DNA of 51,407 nt from UBA2773 sp964643985 (GTDB lineage: Bacteria > Patescibacteriota > Minisyncoccia > Moranbacterales > DUUL01): NCBI GenBank assembly GCA_964643985.1, contig CAZXUS010000006.1, positions 1 through 51,407 on the forward strand, read 5' to 3'. Of this stretch, positions 16,489-24,976 are shown in pieces; within the stretch, counting starts at the first letter, position 1, and each line of letters starts with the position of its first letter. The notes beneath the pieces are model-generated. The model saw only the letters and a program-made list of their open reading frames with translations, had not been told where the DNA came from and did no database searches. Position numbers and translations under genes: made by a program.

Positions 16489-16539
16489 AACAAGTTATTG
16501 AAATAAGTTCTTAATTTTAAATAAAAAGGAGAATATTTG

Positions 16540-16793
16540 ATGGAAACAACTGGGAAAGTAAAAACAACAGAAGAAAGTATTGGCTCTAATTTGGGTGAAA
16601 GTTTACTCTGCTTGACACTGGGGTCATATTAGAATTAGCGGTATTAATAGTCGTGACGGTATTTGAGATAGAGGGCTTAATACTTATTCTGTTTATTGCT
16701 ATTGCACTTATAGGTGCATACTTAATCGGCGATAGTCCGAAGAAAATAGGAAATGAGATCTCTCGGGCCTTAAAGTTTCTAAAAGAAGCTTAG
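16540..16793 (+). pseudogene. Small membrane-protein gene interrupted by an apparent frameshift
   Basis: After AAGGAGAATATTTG an ATG opens a 30-codon frame (METTGKVKTTEESIGSNLGE...) that stops at TAG near 16632. A second frame then continues from about 16612 to TAG 16793. It encodes a hydrophobic segment of about 35 residues (LELAVLIVVTVFEIEGL...) and a charged tail (GDSPKKIGNEISRALKFLKEA). Removing two bases or adding one near CTCTGCTTG would join the frames into a protein of about 84 residues. A consensus promoter, a strong ribosome binding site and a terminator frame the whole stretch. It is either a recently broken gene or an assembly error. Confidence 0.6.
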
Positions 16794-16819
16794 AAAAGAA
16801 TCGCCACTCCTTATCTTCT

Positions 16820-16858
16820 AAAAAGCCTGCAACCCAAACCTCGGTTGCACGGCTTTTT
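16820..16858 (+). terminator. Rho-independent terminator
   Basis: AAAAAGCC plus TGCAACC pair with GGTTGCA plus GGCTTTTT, with one unpaired C, a stem of about 15 base pairs ending in a T-run on the plus strand. It ends the small gene at 16540-16793. Confidence 0.9.
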
Positions 16859-16945
16859 AATTTGTTTTAAAAGTACCATAATCTCAAAAACTCTCAATAA
16901 AAAACATACTTATTTAGGCATCTTGCAGGATTTTATTATTCAGAG

Positions 16946-17035
16946 GCAGTTCGAGGCGAAATTGATAATTTCGACGAGATGTATTGAATTGATACATCGA
17001 GTCGGAATTATTGATTTCAACAAAGAAATGCACTG
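16946..17035. repeat. 90-bp 3'-end repeat element, copy 1 (after atpD)
   Basis: The element runs from GCAGTTCGAGGCGAAATT to CAACAAAGAAATGCACTG with internal complementarity (ATTGATAATTTCG, GATACATC). Related copies lie at 21778-21826, 23426-23550, 23580-23670 and 35698-35790. Its AAAGAAATGCAC end is 18 bases past the atpD stop. Confidence 0.85.
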
Positions 17036-17053
17036 AATAAGAAATCCTATCGG

Positions 17054-18439
17054 TTATTTCTTGACTACTTCGGCAATACTCCCTTTCATGTAAAAGTCGT
17101 TTTCGTTGATGGCATCGTATTTCCCTTCCAAAATCTCCCCAAACCCCTTCACCGTATCTTTCATACTAACATATTTTCCTGCTGATCCCGTAAATTGTTC
17201 CGCCACGAAAAAGGGTTGAGACAAAAATTTCTGAATTTTTCGAGCTCGATTCACCGCTAATTTATCTTCTTCGGAAAGTTCTTCCATTCCTAGAATTGCA
17301 ATAATATCTTGTAAATCTTTGTATTTTTGAAGAACTAATTGCACGTCTCGGGCTACTTTATAGTGTTCTTTGCCCACAATTTGCGGATCAAGAATATTAG
17401 AGTTTGAATCCAATGGATCTACAGCCGGATAAATTCCTAATTCCGATAAATCTCGAGAAAGAACCACAGTTGAATCTAAATGACCAAAAGTAGTGGCTGG
17501 AGCCGGATCAGTGATATCATCGGCTGGAACATAAACCGCTTGAATAGAAGTAATTGAACCTTTGTGAGTTGAAGTAATTCGTTCTTGTAATCTTCCCATA
17601 TCTTCCGCCAAAGTTGGTTGATAACCCACTGCGGATGGAGTTCGCCCTAGAAGAGCGGAAACTTCCAAACCAGCTTGCGTAAATCGGAAAATATTATCAA
17701 CGAAAAATAAAACGTCTTTTCCTTCTTCGTCTCGAAAATATTCGGCCATAGTAAGTCCTGACAAAGCAATTCGTTGTCTAGCTCCAGGTGGTTCATTCAT
17801 TTGACCAAACACTAAGGCCGTTTTGTTTAATACTCCGGACTCTTTCATTTCGTGATAAAGATCGTTTCCTTCTCTGGTTCGTTCTCCAACTCCGGCGAAA
17901 ACTGAATAGCCACCGTGTTCTTGAGCAATGTTTCGGATTAGCTCTTGAATTAAAACAGTTTTTCCGACCCCTGCGCCTCCAAACAATCCGATTTTTCCAC
18001 CTTTCAAAAAAGGACAAATCAAATCCACAACTTTAATTCCTGTTTCAAGAACTTCTTGTTTGGTTGATTGATCTTTGAATTCTGGTGCTTCTCGATGAAT
18101 TGGTAAACGCTTCGCATTTTTTGGCGCTTCTTTAGCGTCAATTGGATCGCCCAAAACGTTAAACATTCTTCCCAGGGATTCTGGACCAACTGGCACAGAA
18201 ATTGGAGCCCCAGTAGCTTCTACTTCCATTCCTCGTCGCAAACCATCTGTAGATTGCATAGAAATAGCTCGGATCTTATTAGACCCAGTGTGTTGAGCTA
18301 CTTCGAAAACAATAGTTTCACCTTTGTTTTCAAGTTTTAGAGCATCGTTGATGGCTGGTAAATTGCCGCCTTTAAACTCGACATCGACAACGGGACCAAT
18401 TATTTGAACGATTGCACCGTTAATTTTACTCATAATCAT
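17054..18439 (-). CDS. atpD: ATP synthase F1 beta subunit
   Basis: The 461-residue catalytic subunit has the N-terminal barrel (GAIVQIIGPVVDVEF), Walker A GGAGVGKT, VFAGVGERTREGNDLY with the catalytic Glu/Arg region, VLFFVDNIFRFTQAG (Walker B) and the regulatory ELSEED motif as MEELSEEDKLAV. With alpha it forms the hexamer that makes ATP. Two in-frame ATGs (18439 and 18433) are both possible starts. It is separated from atpG by about 240 bases of repeats. Identification is secure. Confidence 0.98.
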   Translation of the reverse strand: MIMSKINGAIVQIIGPVVDVEFKGGNLPAINDALKLENKGETIVFEVAQHTGSNKIRAISMQSTDGLRRGMEVEATGAPISVPVGPESLGRMFNVLGDPIDAKEAPKNAKRLPIHREAPEFKDQSTKQEVLETGIKVVDLICPFLKGGKIGLFGGAGVGKTVLIQELIRNIAQEHGGYSVFAGVGERTREGNDLYHEMKESGVLNKTALVFGQMNEPPGARQRIALSGLTMAEYFRDEEGKDVLFFVDNIFRFTQAGLEVSALLGRTPSAVGYQPTLAEDMGRLQERITSTHKGSITSIQAVYVPADDITDPAPATTFGHLDSTVVLSRDLSELGIYPAVDPLDSNSNILDPQIVGKEHYKVARDVQLVLQKYKDLQDIIAILGMEELSEEDKLAVNRARKIQKFLSQPFFVAEQFTGSAGKYVSMKDTVKGFGEILEGKYDAINENDFYMKGSIAEVVKK

Positions 18440-18489
18440 ATTTAATTAGGTTAATTACATTATTAATTGTTTTGGTTTCTTTCATTTAA

Positions 18490-18656
18490 AATATGTCATC
18501 GGTCACTGGTTATCGGTCATCGGGAAAATTTCTGAAGAAATTTTTCCATTGATTGCCGATCACTGATGACCGATGACTTTCATTCCTGGCTTCTGGATTC
18601 CCGCCTGCCTTCGCTAAAGCTATGGCGAGGCGAGCCTCTGCGAAAATGACAAAATA
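18490..18656. repeat. Two repeats between atpG and atpD
   Basis: The first part (about 18493-18579) is an inverted repeat built from GTCATCGGTCACTGG-like words and their complement (GATGACCGATGAC). Similar arrays occur at 19741-19814 and 22813-22905, also in atp junctions, and at 9131-9183. The second part (18592-18656) is a long form of the GGATTCCCGCC element with an inserted CTTCGCTAAAGCTATGGCG segment. Confidence 0.8.
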
Positions 18657-18678
18657 GAAGCAAGAAGAACAACTATGC

Positions 18679-19665
18679 TTAACCTTCCGTTGTCATTTTC
18701 CCCGATGTAATTTCCGCAATTTCCTGAGTAATTCCCATCTGTCGCAACTGGTTATATGAATATTGTAATTCTTCCATCATATCGTTGGCGGCGTCTGTCG
18801 CGTTTTTCATCGCCATCATTCGAGCCGATTCCTTAGAGGCATTGGATTCTAAAATAGCGTGATACAATTGCATTTCCACTAATCTGGGTAAAATATGATC
18901 AATAACTTTTTTTGGTTCTGGTTCAATCTTATAGTCCACGCCCTTCCAACGATTTACTGGATCTTCAATTCTATCTTTAGGAATGCCTCTTCTCTGTTCT
19001 TCGATTTCTTCTATTTGCTTTTCAATATCAGCACTAGAAACAGGCAATAATTGTCTAAGCCGAGGAATTTGTTTGATAGTGTTGACATAATCAGTATAAG
19101 CTACCACCACTTTATCATATTTTTTGGCAGTATAATCATCAATTACAACTTTTGCCAAAGACCTAACATCTTCCAAACTAGGATTATAATTAAAATTTTC
19201 AAATAAGGCTGGAATTTCTTTATCTCGACAATTCAAATAATCAAAACCCTTCTTTCCCACTGCCACAAACTCAAAGTTCAAATCTTTATTATCAATTTTG
19301 GATGGAATTTTTTTACCTTTAATTCGGTTGACTTTAATAAGGTCAGGATTTTTGATTTGATCCATTACTTTTTTAATAAGTTGAGAGTTAAAACTTCCAC
19401 ACAAACCTCGATTTGAAGTAATAACTACTACTAAAATATTTTCAACGTCCCGAATTTCCAATAAGCCGTGTCGGGAACGTTTCAAACTCTTAGAAAGGTT
19501 CATAAGAACATTCCACGCTGATTGAGCATAGCTTCGAATTGCCAAAACATTGTCAATTTCTTTCTTCATTTTGGCAGCTGAAACCATTTCCATCGCTCGA
19601 GTAATTTTTCGAGTATTATTGATGGATTTGATTCGTCTTTGGATTTCCTTGGTTCCTTTTGCCAT
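18679..19665 (-). CDS. atpG: ATP synthase F1 gamma subunit
   Basis: The 328-residue central-stalk subunit has the N-terminal helix (EIQRRIKSINNTRKITRAMEMVSAAKM) and C-terminal helix (ESARMMAMKNATDAANDMMEELQYSYNQLRQMGITQEIAEITSG) that form the rotor shaft. It is about 35-40 residues longer than usual. The extra length lies in the globular part, around GKKIPSKIDNKDLNF and the acidic helix QIEEIEEQRRGIPKDRIEDP. Whether that affects regulation is unknown. It lies between atpA and atpD. Identification is secure. Confidence 0.96.
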   Translation of the reverse strand: MAKGTKEIQRRIKSINNTRKITRAMEMVSAAKMKKEIDNVLAIRSYAQSAWNVLMNLSKSLKRSRHGLLEIRDVENILVVVITSNRGLCGSFNSQLIKKVMDQIKNPDLIKVNRIKGKKIPSKIDNKDLNFEFVAVGKKGFDYLNCRDKEIPALFENFNYNPSLEDVRSLAKVVIDDYTAKKYDKVVVAYTDYVNTIKQIPRLRQLLPVSSADIEKQIEEIEEQRRGIPKDRIEDPVNRWKGVDYKIEPEPKKVIDHILPRLVEMQLYHAILESNASKESARMMAMKNATDAANDMMEELQYSYNQLRQMGITQEIAEITSGKMTTEG

Positions 19666-19740
19666 TTTATTTACTTTATTATTGTAAATTATTCCATTTA
19701 CACGACTCTAATATTCAGATTTTTGCAGATATCTAGGATT

Positions 19741-19814
19741 ATTAGTCATCAGTCATTAGTCATCGGAAATATATCAATAGAAAATGATGACTGCTTGCTA
19801 ACTGCCGATGACTT
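19741..19814. repeat. Inverted TCATCGGT-type repeat between atpA and atpG
   Basis: TTAGTCATCAGTCATTAGTCATCGG is followed after a short AT-rich spacer by partial complements (GATGACTGC, GCCGATGAC). It belongs to the same family as 18493-18579 and 22813-22905. Confidence 0.75.
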
Positions 19815-19858
19815 ACATCAATTGAGACAATTTCAATTTACACAATTAACGCCTTCAA

Positions 19859-21397
19859 CTATTTTTCTTCTTCGTTATCTGATTCTATAGTGCTTTTGTA
19901 ATCTTCAACAATTTTCTTGATTTTTTCTTCCAATTTATCGTCCAATGCTTTCTTTTCGGCAATTTCTTTCAAAACATCATTGCCGATATCGTGAAAATAT
20001 TTCAATAATTCGGCCTCTGTTTTTCTAATACAATCCACTTCAACGTCATCAAAATAACCATTATTCAAAGACCACATTGAAATAACTTGTTCTTCCATTG
20101 ATAATGGCGCATATTGATCTTGTTTAAGAATTTCTCGCGTTCGGAAGCCTCGATTAATTTTTTGCTGAGTTTGTTCGTCCAATTCAGAACCAAATTTTGT
20201 GAAAGCTTCTAATTCCCTGAATTGAGCTAATTCCAATTTTACTTTACCAGCCACTTTTTTCACGGCTTTAGTTTGAGCTGAAGAACCTACTCGGGAAACT
20301 GAAAGTCCCACGTTGATGGCTGGTTTAATTCCTTGATAAAAAAGGTCAGCTTCTAAGAAGATTTGTCCGTCAGTGATAGAAATCACATTGGTTGGAATAT
20401 AAGCCGAAAGATCACCAGCTTGAGTTTCAATGATTGGTAAGGCGGTCATAGAGCCATCTCCAAAATCTTTATTTAATTTAGCAGATCGTTCCAAAAGTCT
20501 GGAGTGAAGATAAAAAACATCTCCAGGATAAGCTTCTCGTCCAGGTGGTCGTTTTAATAAAAGTGAAATTTGTCGATAAGCCACTGCGTGTTTTGATAGA
20601 TCATCAAAAACAATCAAAACGTCTTTTCCTTGGTCCATAAAATATTCTCCGATTGTGCATCCGGCATAAGGAGCGATAAAAGAATAAGCGACTGGGTCAG
20701 AAGCTCCGGCTACAATCACAATAGTGTGATCCATAGCTTTATGTTCTTCCAATTTAGAAACGATTTGAGCAATTTTAGATTTCTTTTGTCCGATGGCTAC
20801 GTAAATACAAATCATATCCTGTCCTTTTTGATTGATAATAGCATCAATGGCAATAGCAGTTTTTCCAGTTTGTCGATCTCCAATAATCAGTTCTCGTTGT
20901 CCTCGACCAATTGGAATCATAGCATCAAGAGCTTTTATTCCAGTTTGAACTGGTTCGTTTACTCCGGCTCGAGAAATTACTCCGGGAGCAATTTTTTCGA
21001 TTGGATAGCTTTTTTTAACTTCGATGGGGTCTTTCCCGTCAATAGCTTCTCCGATTGGGTTAATCACTCGACCAATCATTTTTTCGTCAGCTGGAACGGA
21101 AAGAACTTTTCCCATCGAAACGGCCATATAGCCCTCTTTAATTTTTTCGATATTTCCAATCACTACTGCACCGACGTTTCCTTCTTCCAAATTCATTATT
21201 ACACCATAAACATCTAGATCTTTTCCGTCAGCGGTTTCGAACTTAATCATTTCAGACATCATTGCTTCGTCCAAACCAGTAATTTTAGCCACTCCGTCTC
21301 CGACTTCAATTACTCGACCAATTTTTTTGGTTTCCAGCTTGGTATCAGCCTTTAAAATTTGTTTCTTTAAATTTTCAATAATGTAATCTTTATTCAT
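19859..21397 (-). CDS. atpA: ATP synthase F1 alpha subunit
   Basis: The 512-residue non-catalytic nucleotide-binding subunit shows GRVIEVGDGVAKITGLDEAM, Walker A GDRQTGKT, VLIVFDDLSKHAVAYRQ and the signature PAINVGLSVSRVGSSAQ. The C-terminus is a charged extension (KKIVEDYKSTIESDNEEEK). Downstream of it lies atpG; upstream there is a tiny membrane ORF and the assembly gap in place of the usual direct atpH-atpA junction. Identification is secure. Confidence 0.98.
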   Translation of the reverse strand: MNKDYIIENLKKQILKADTKLETKKIGRVIEVGDGVAKITGLDEAMMSEMIKFETADGKDLDVYGVIMNLEEGNVGAVVIGNIEKIKEGYMAVSMGKVLSVPADEKMIGRVINPIGEAIDGKDPIEVKKSYPIEKIAPGVISRAGVNEPVQTGIKALDAMIPIGRGQRELIIGDRQTGKTAIAIDAIINQKGQDMICIYVAIGQKKSKIAQIVSKLEEHKAMDHTIVIVAGASDPVAYSFIAPYAGCTIGEYFMDQGKDVLIVFDDLSKHAVAYRQISLLLKRPPGREAYPGDVFYLHSRLLERSAKLNKDFGDGSMTALPIIETQAGDLSAYIPTNVISITDGQIFLEADLFYQGIKPAINVGLSVSRVGSSAQTKAVKKVAGKVKLELAQFRELEAFTKFGSELDEQTQQKINRGFRTREILKQDQYAPLSMEEQVISMWSLNNGYFDDVEVDCIRKTEAELLKYFHDIGNDVLKEIAEKKALDDKLEEKIKKIVEDYKSTIESDNEEEK

Positions 21398-21446
21398 AAT
21401 ATGTATTAAATTATATATATCTTAAAGTAAAATTATCTTAGGAAAG

Positions 21447-21477
21447 TTGGAGAGAGCAAACGTTGGCTTCTCTCCAG
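21447..21477 (-). terminator. Hairpin between the tiny atp ORF and atpA
   Basis: TTGGAGAGA and TCTCTCCAG form an 8-9 bp stem with a loop of about 13 bases. On the minus strand it lies between the stop of the 36-residue ORF and the atpA start. It could attenuate transcription or stabilise a processed end. Confidence 0.5.
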
Positions 21478-21502
21478 TTTTTGATTAAATCAAGCCGCTG
21501 AC

Positions 21503-21613
21503 TCATTCGTCGGTGTATTTTTTGGGAGTTCTAAAAATTAGTCCTAAAATTAAAGCAACTACAGACAAAACTCCCACACCCAACCAAAATTCAGGCTCTG
21601 TTAATACAATCAT
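21503..21613 (-). CDS. 36-residue membrane protein inside the ATP synthase cluster
   Basis: A GGAGGGATA ribosome binding site precedes an ATG that opens MIVLTEPEFWLGVGVL and runs to TGA. A hydrophobic helix (about residues 9-26) is followed by a polar tail (RTPKKYTDE). It has the size and layout of a small subunit-like or accessory peptide. The EFW start of the helix recalls the N-terminus of b-type subunits, but there is no further likeness. It lies between the gap and atpA on the operon strand. The function is unknown, and the coding call is supported by the good ribosome binding site. Confidence 0.6.
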   Translation of the reverse strand: MIVLTEPEFWLGVGVLSVVALILGLIFRTPKKYTDE

Positions 21614-21677
21614 ATTATCCCTCCTTATTAAAAACATTTATTCTTTTTTGAAATAACAGATAAAAAGAATATAAAAA

Positions 21678-21777
21678 NNNNNNNNNNNNNNNNNNNNNNN
21701 NNNNNNNNNNNNNNNNNNNNNNNNNNNNNNNNNNNNNNNNNNNNNNNNNNNNNNNNNNNNNNNNNNNNNNNNNNNNN
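21678..21777. other. Assembly gap of 100 N
   Basis: Exactly 100 N suggests a placeholder for a gap of unknown size. The bases right after it are the end of a 3'-end repeat element, so the repeat probably broke the assembly. Genes may be missing between atpH and the small ORF. Confidence 0.98.
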
Positions 21778-21826
21778 TGAGTACGGCGAACTGAAATTAT
21801 TGATTTCAACAAAGAAATGTGCCAAA
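21778..21826. repeat. 3'-end repeat element, copy cut by the gap (after atpH)
   Basis: TGAGTACGGCGAACTGAAATTATTGATTTCAACAAAGAAATG matches the second half of the 23580-23670 element almost exactly. The atpH stop lies about 9 bases beyond its end. Confidence 0.85.
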
Positions 21827-21835
21827 TTATTAAGA

Positions 21836-22243
21836 TTAGCTCGCTAAAGCTTGTTTGACTTTATTGATTTTACTATCCAAACTCCCATCCAAAATTTCAT
21901 TTTCAAATCTGACTATAAATCCGCCTTTCAAATCAGGATTAATTTCATTTTTCAAGCTAATCAGTTTCTCCGAGATGTCTTTTTTCGTAGCAACGGCTTT
22001 TGTTATTTCCTGCAGTTCTTTCTCTTCTAGCTTATTGGCAGAATAAACCACGCCTTCCAGTTGTCCAGATTCTTTCTGCTTGATGATTCGATAGCGATTT
22101 TCAATGTCTGATAATTTGGAAATGTCACCGTTTTGCTTGATTAAATCGGCTACGCCTTTAATTAACGTTTTTCGTTCGTTTTCGCTAGAAGTTTTTAAAG
22201 CTTCGTATAATAATTTGGCGTATTGCTCGTTAGTTATTTTCAT
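21836..22243 (-). CDS. atpH: ATP synthase F1 delta subunit (short form)
   Basis: The 135-residue protein starts ITNEQYAKLLYEAL, the usual N-terminal helix. It ends with LKGGFIVRFENEILDGSLDSKINKVKQAL, the conserved C-terminal beta-hairpin and helix. It is about 40 residues shorter than typical delta subunits, mostly in the N-terminal helical bundle. Delta ties the peripheral b stalk to the top of alpha3beta3. It starts 8 bases after the atpF stop. Family assignment is good. Confidence 0.9.
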   Translation of the reverse strand: MKITNEQYAKLLYEALKTSSENERKTLIKGVADLIKQNGDISKLSDIENRYRIIKQKESGQLEGVVYSANKLEEKELQEITKAVATKKDISEKLISLKNEINPDLKGGFIVRFENEILDGSLDSKINKVKQALAS

Positions 22244-22251
22244 AAATCAAA

Positions 22252-22755
22252 CTATTTAGTCTTTATTGTCTCTATGGCTTCCTTAATAATTTTCTTATCA
22301 ACTTCCTTGTCTTGCTTTTTCTCTAGAACTTTCTCCAAAGCTAATCCAGTCAATTCTCCAATTTCTTGTCTAACTTCTTTGATCATCTTTTCCTTTTCAA
22401 TTTCAATTGATTTTTTAGTTTCCACCATAACCGCTACTGCTTCATCTTTGGCTTTCTGAATAACAACCTCCTTATTTTTCTCGGCCATTTTTTGCATTTT
22501 TTCCAAAATTTGACGCGCTTCTTTTTTGGCTTCTTTGATTTTTTCATCTCGAGTTTTTTCCGCTTTTTCTAGTTGTGCTTGAGATTCTTGAGCATCTTTC
22601 AAGCCTTTTTCGATTTTTCCAGTTCGCTCATTCATGGTTTTTAAAAGTGGTTTGTAAACCAATTTATATAAAACAACCAAAACAATTGTAAAATTTATTA
22701 GCTGAGCTAATAATAGTTTAATGTCTAAATGAAAAGCTTCTATTATGGAATCCAT
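22252..22755 (-). CDS. atpF: ATP synthase F0 b subunit
   Basis: The 167-residue protein has one N-terminal membrane segment (LLLAQLINFTIVLVVLYKLVYKPLL) followed by a long charged helix rich in Lys, Glu and Ala with 11-residue periodicity. This is the peripheral stalk. It is tightly coupled to atpH and lies about 210 bases after atpE, where a TCATCGGT-type repeat is found at 22813-22905. Identification is secure. Confidence 0.94.
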   Translation of the reverse strand: MDSIIEAFHLDIKLLLAQLINFTIVLVVLYKLVYKPLLKTMNERTGKIEKGLKDAQESQAQLEKAEKTRDEKIKEAKKEARQILEKMQKMAEKNKEVVIQKAKDEAVAVMVETKKSIEIEKEKMIKEVRQEIGELTGLALEKVLEKKQDKEVDKKIIKEAIETIKTK

Positions 22756-22812
22756 GATTATACTTTATTAAGTTAATTGTGTTATTAATTACTTTATTTT
22801 TTCTAATCTAAA

Positions 22813-22905
22813 ATACGTCACCGGTCACTAGTCACTAGTCATCAGTCATTAGAAAAATTTCTTTGAAATTTTTTACCGTTTACCGATTACCGATGGCCCC
22901 TGTCA
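22813..22905. repeat. Inverted GGTCACTAGTCA-type repeat between atpE and atpF
   Basis: ACCGGTCACTAGTCACTAGTCATCAGTCATTAG is followed after about 25 bases by a looser complement (ACCGATTACCGATGG). It belongs to the family at 18493-18579 and 19741-19814. Confidence 0.7.
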
Positions 22906-22966
22906 CCCATTCTTCATCGACCTTACCTTTTTATAAACAAAAGATAAAGTCTCAAAAAATAGCTAA

Positions 22967-23209
22967 CTATTTAATGATGAACGCTACAACCAAAGAATAA
23001 ATAGCAATAGCTTCGGCAAAAGCAATAGCCAACAACATTGGAGCCATTATTTTTCCAGCTACTTCTGGATTTCGTCCGATAGCTTCCATAGCCTTAGAAC
23101 CAATCATTCCGATTGCAATACCGGAACCAATAGCTCCAACTCCCATTACCAAGCCTTTAGCTAACATCGTTAAATCAACTGCTGCGCTTGCAATTTCTGC
23201 ATCTACCAT
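22967..23209 (-). CDS. atpE: ATP synthase F0 c subunit
   Basis: The 80-residue hairpin has two membrane helices joined by the RNP loop (EAIGRNPEVAGK). The ion-binding carboxylate is E66 in LAIAFAEAIAIYS. Helix 1 has GAIGSGIAIG without the Gln, and E66 is followed by Ala and not Ser or Thr, so the Na+ signature is missing and H+ coupling is more likely. It makes the rotor ring. Identification is secure. Confidence 0.97.
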   Translation of the reverse strand: MVDAEIASAAVDLTMLAKGLVMGVGAIGSGIAIGMIGSKAMEAIGRNPEVAGKIMAPMLLAIAFAEAIAIYSLVVAFIIK

Positions 23210-23680
23210 AATATTTTATTAATTAATAAATTATATATGAAAACCAAGTTTGATGATTTTCAAAATTTAATCAATTAATCACAAACACTAAATTCAAAAA
23301 CTTTAAACTTGATAATACTCTCAAACTACTGTTTCTAAAAACCAAACGAAACATATTAAATCATCGTTAATTTGGAAACTAAAATTTTTCAATTATTTCA
23401 CTAGGTTAGAAGTTCTAAATTTAGTACAGTTCGAGGCGAATTTGAGCACCGAGCGAGGCGTATTGAATGATACGACGAGCGAGTGGCGGAAAATTCGACC
23501 AACCTTCGCTAAAGCTTCGGCTAGGCAAGCAAAAAAGTGTGCTAAATTTAACAATATTCTTAGACTACTGTTTTTGAGGGCAGTTCGAGGCGAAATTAAT
23601 AATTTCGGTGAGACGTACTTAATGAGTACGGCGAACTGAAATTATTGATTTCAACAAAGAAATGCACCAAAAACAGAAGT
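23210..23680. repeat. Two 3'-end repeat elements between atpB and atpE
   Basis: The gene-free 470 bases hold a divergent copy at 23426-23550 (CAGTTCGAGGCGAATTTGAGC..., with an inserted CTTCGCTAAAGCTTCGGC segment) and a clean copy at 23580-23670, whose end is 11 bases past the atpB stop. Between them lies TAGACTACTGTTTTTGAGGG. The remaining part (23210-23425) is AT-rich, with no feature that I can name. Confidence 0.8.
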
Positions 23681-24550
23681 CTAATGTTCGGCGGTGACGG
23701 ACATGGAAAGAAAAACTAGGGTAAGTATTGAGAACACCGCCGCCTGAACCACCCCCACCAAAACCTCCAAAAAGAAAAATGGAACTGGCAAAATAAAAGC
23801 CAAAATCGTCGCCATCGACGCTAATAAAACTTCTCCGGCAAAAATATTTCCGAAAAGTCGAAGCGACAACGACATAATTTTAGCAATCTCTCCGACGATC
23901 TCCATAAATCCCACAAAAAATTTAACGGGATTAATAAAAATAACGTTTTTATCTTCTTTGAATTTCCGAGGAATTTCCAAAAGAGTTTCAATATTTATGA
24001 ATTTATTGAAATGTTTCCAAGCACCAATCGTAAAAACTCCGATAAGATGACTGAAAAATACTGCAAATAAAGCCAAAGCCAAAGTCATATTTAAATCAGC
24101 GGTTCCTCCTCGAAAAAAAGGAATAAAAACGTTGTGCCCTTCATGCATTTCATAAAATCCAACCGTTCCAATTACCGGCAAAAGACCAAACCAATTATTC
24201 AATAAAATAAAAAGGAAAAAAGCCAACGCTACTGGCAATAATTTTTCGGAGATTTTTCTGTCCCTAGTAATAGTGTCAGCGAAATTCAAGCCTCCTTCTA
24301 AAATCATTTCAGCCAAATTTTGCAATCCTTTGGGAATTTGTTTAATTTTTCTGCGAACCAAAACGAAAACGATAATCAAAAATAAAGTGACAAAAAGGCT
24401 ACTAAATAAGGCATTAGTTATTTGAAAACTACCAATTTGGAAGATTGGTTCAGCAAAGATAGTTGACTCATGAGAAGCTTCAGAATGAACTTCTTGATTT
24501 ATTGCCGTTGTTTGATTTTGAGCTATCGTTGTCTCTTCAGCTTCTGCCAT
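23681..24550 (-). CDS. atpB: ATP synthase F0 a subunit
   Basis: The 289-residue membrane protein has an acidic N-terminal extension (about 40 residues), then five or so membrane segments. The key Arg lies in SLSLRLFGNIFAGEVLL, and the last helix ends GVVQAAVFSILTLVFLSM. It forms the ion half-channels against the c ring. It follows atpZ after about 170 bases. Identification is secure. Confidence 0.96.
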   Translation of the reverse strand: MAEAEETTIAQNQTTAINQEVHSEASHESTIFAEPIFQIGSFQITNALFSSLFVTLFLIIVFVLVRRKIKQIPKGLQNLAEMILEGGLNFADTITRDRKISEKLLPVALAFFLFILLNNWFGLLPVIGTVGFYEMHEGHNVFIPFFRGGTADLNMTLALALFAVFFSHLIGVFTIGAWKHFNKFINIETLLEIPRKFKEDKNVIFINPVKFFVGFMEIVGEIAKIMSLSLRLFGNIFAGEVLLASMATILAFILPVPFFFLEVLVGVVQAAVFSILTLVFLSMSVTAEH

Positions 24551-24721
24551 TTTTTAAATTATCGCTAAAAATACTCCTATATTTTTTAAACACCAAAACT
24601 AATCCAATTTCTTTCAGAAAAGAAATTAAATAGTTTTTATTTTAAGTTTTTGAGAACCTTTTATGAAGAACCTTCTAAAAAAATCGAAATATATTGTAAT
24701 AATTCGACAAAATTTATCTTT

Positions 24722-24946
24722 TTAAAGAATCCTTTTGGCCTCTCTGACTATTCCAACACATGTCATTATAAAGGCAATCGCTACCGCCGTCAAGATAAAA
24801 AAATTGTCAGTTTGGTATTTTTCATCCAACCAATTGCCGACTAAAACCGCTAAAATAATTGGTCCAACAATCCAACTGGAAACAGTGGCGAAAATTTTCA
24901 TGGCGTTCGCCCAATCCTTTTTAATTTCTTTATCTTCTTTTTTCAT
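24722..24946 (-). CDS. AtpZ/AtpI-type accessory protein
   Basis: The 74-residue protein has a charged N-terminus and two membrane helices (SSWIVGPIILAVLVGNWLDEKY and FILTAVAIAFIMTCVGIVREAKRIL). The GNWLDEK motif in the loop is the hallmark of the AtpI/AtpZ family, which helps ring assembly or Mg2+ supply. It is the first gene of the atp cluster, as is usual. Family assignment is good. Confidence 0.88.
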   Translation of the reverse strand: MKKEDKEIKKDWANAMKIFATVSSWIVGPIILAVLVGNWLDEKYQTDNFFILTAVAIAFIMTCVGIVREAKRIL

Positions 24947-24976
24947 AAAAAATTTAATTTACAATAAATCAATTTT

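Noticed and set aside
21615..21825. Frames that span the N run
   Set aside because: They exist only because unknown bases were translated.
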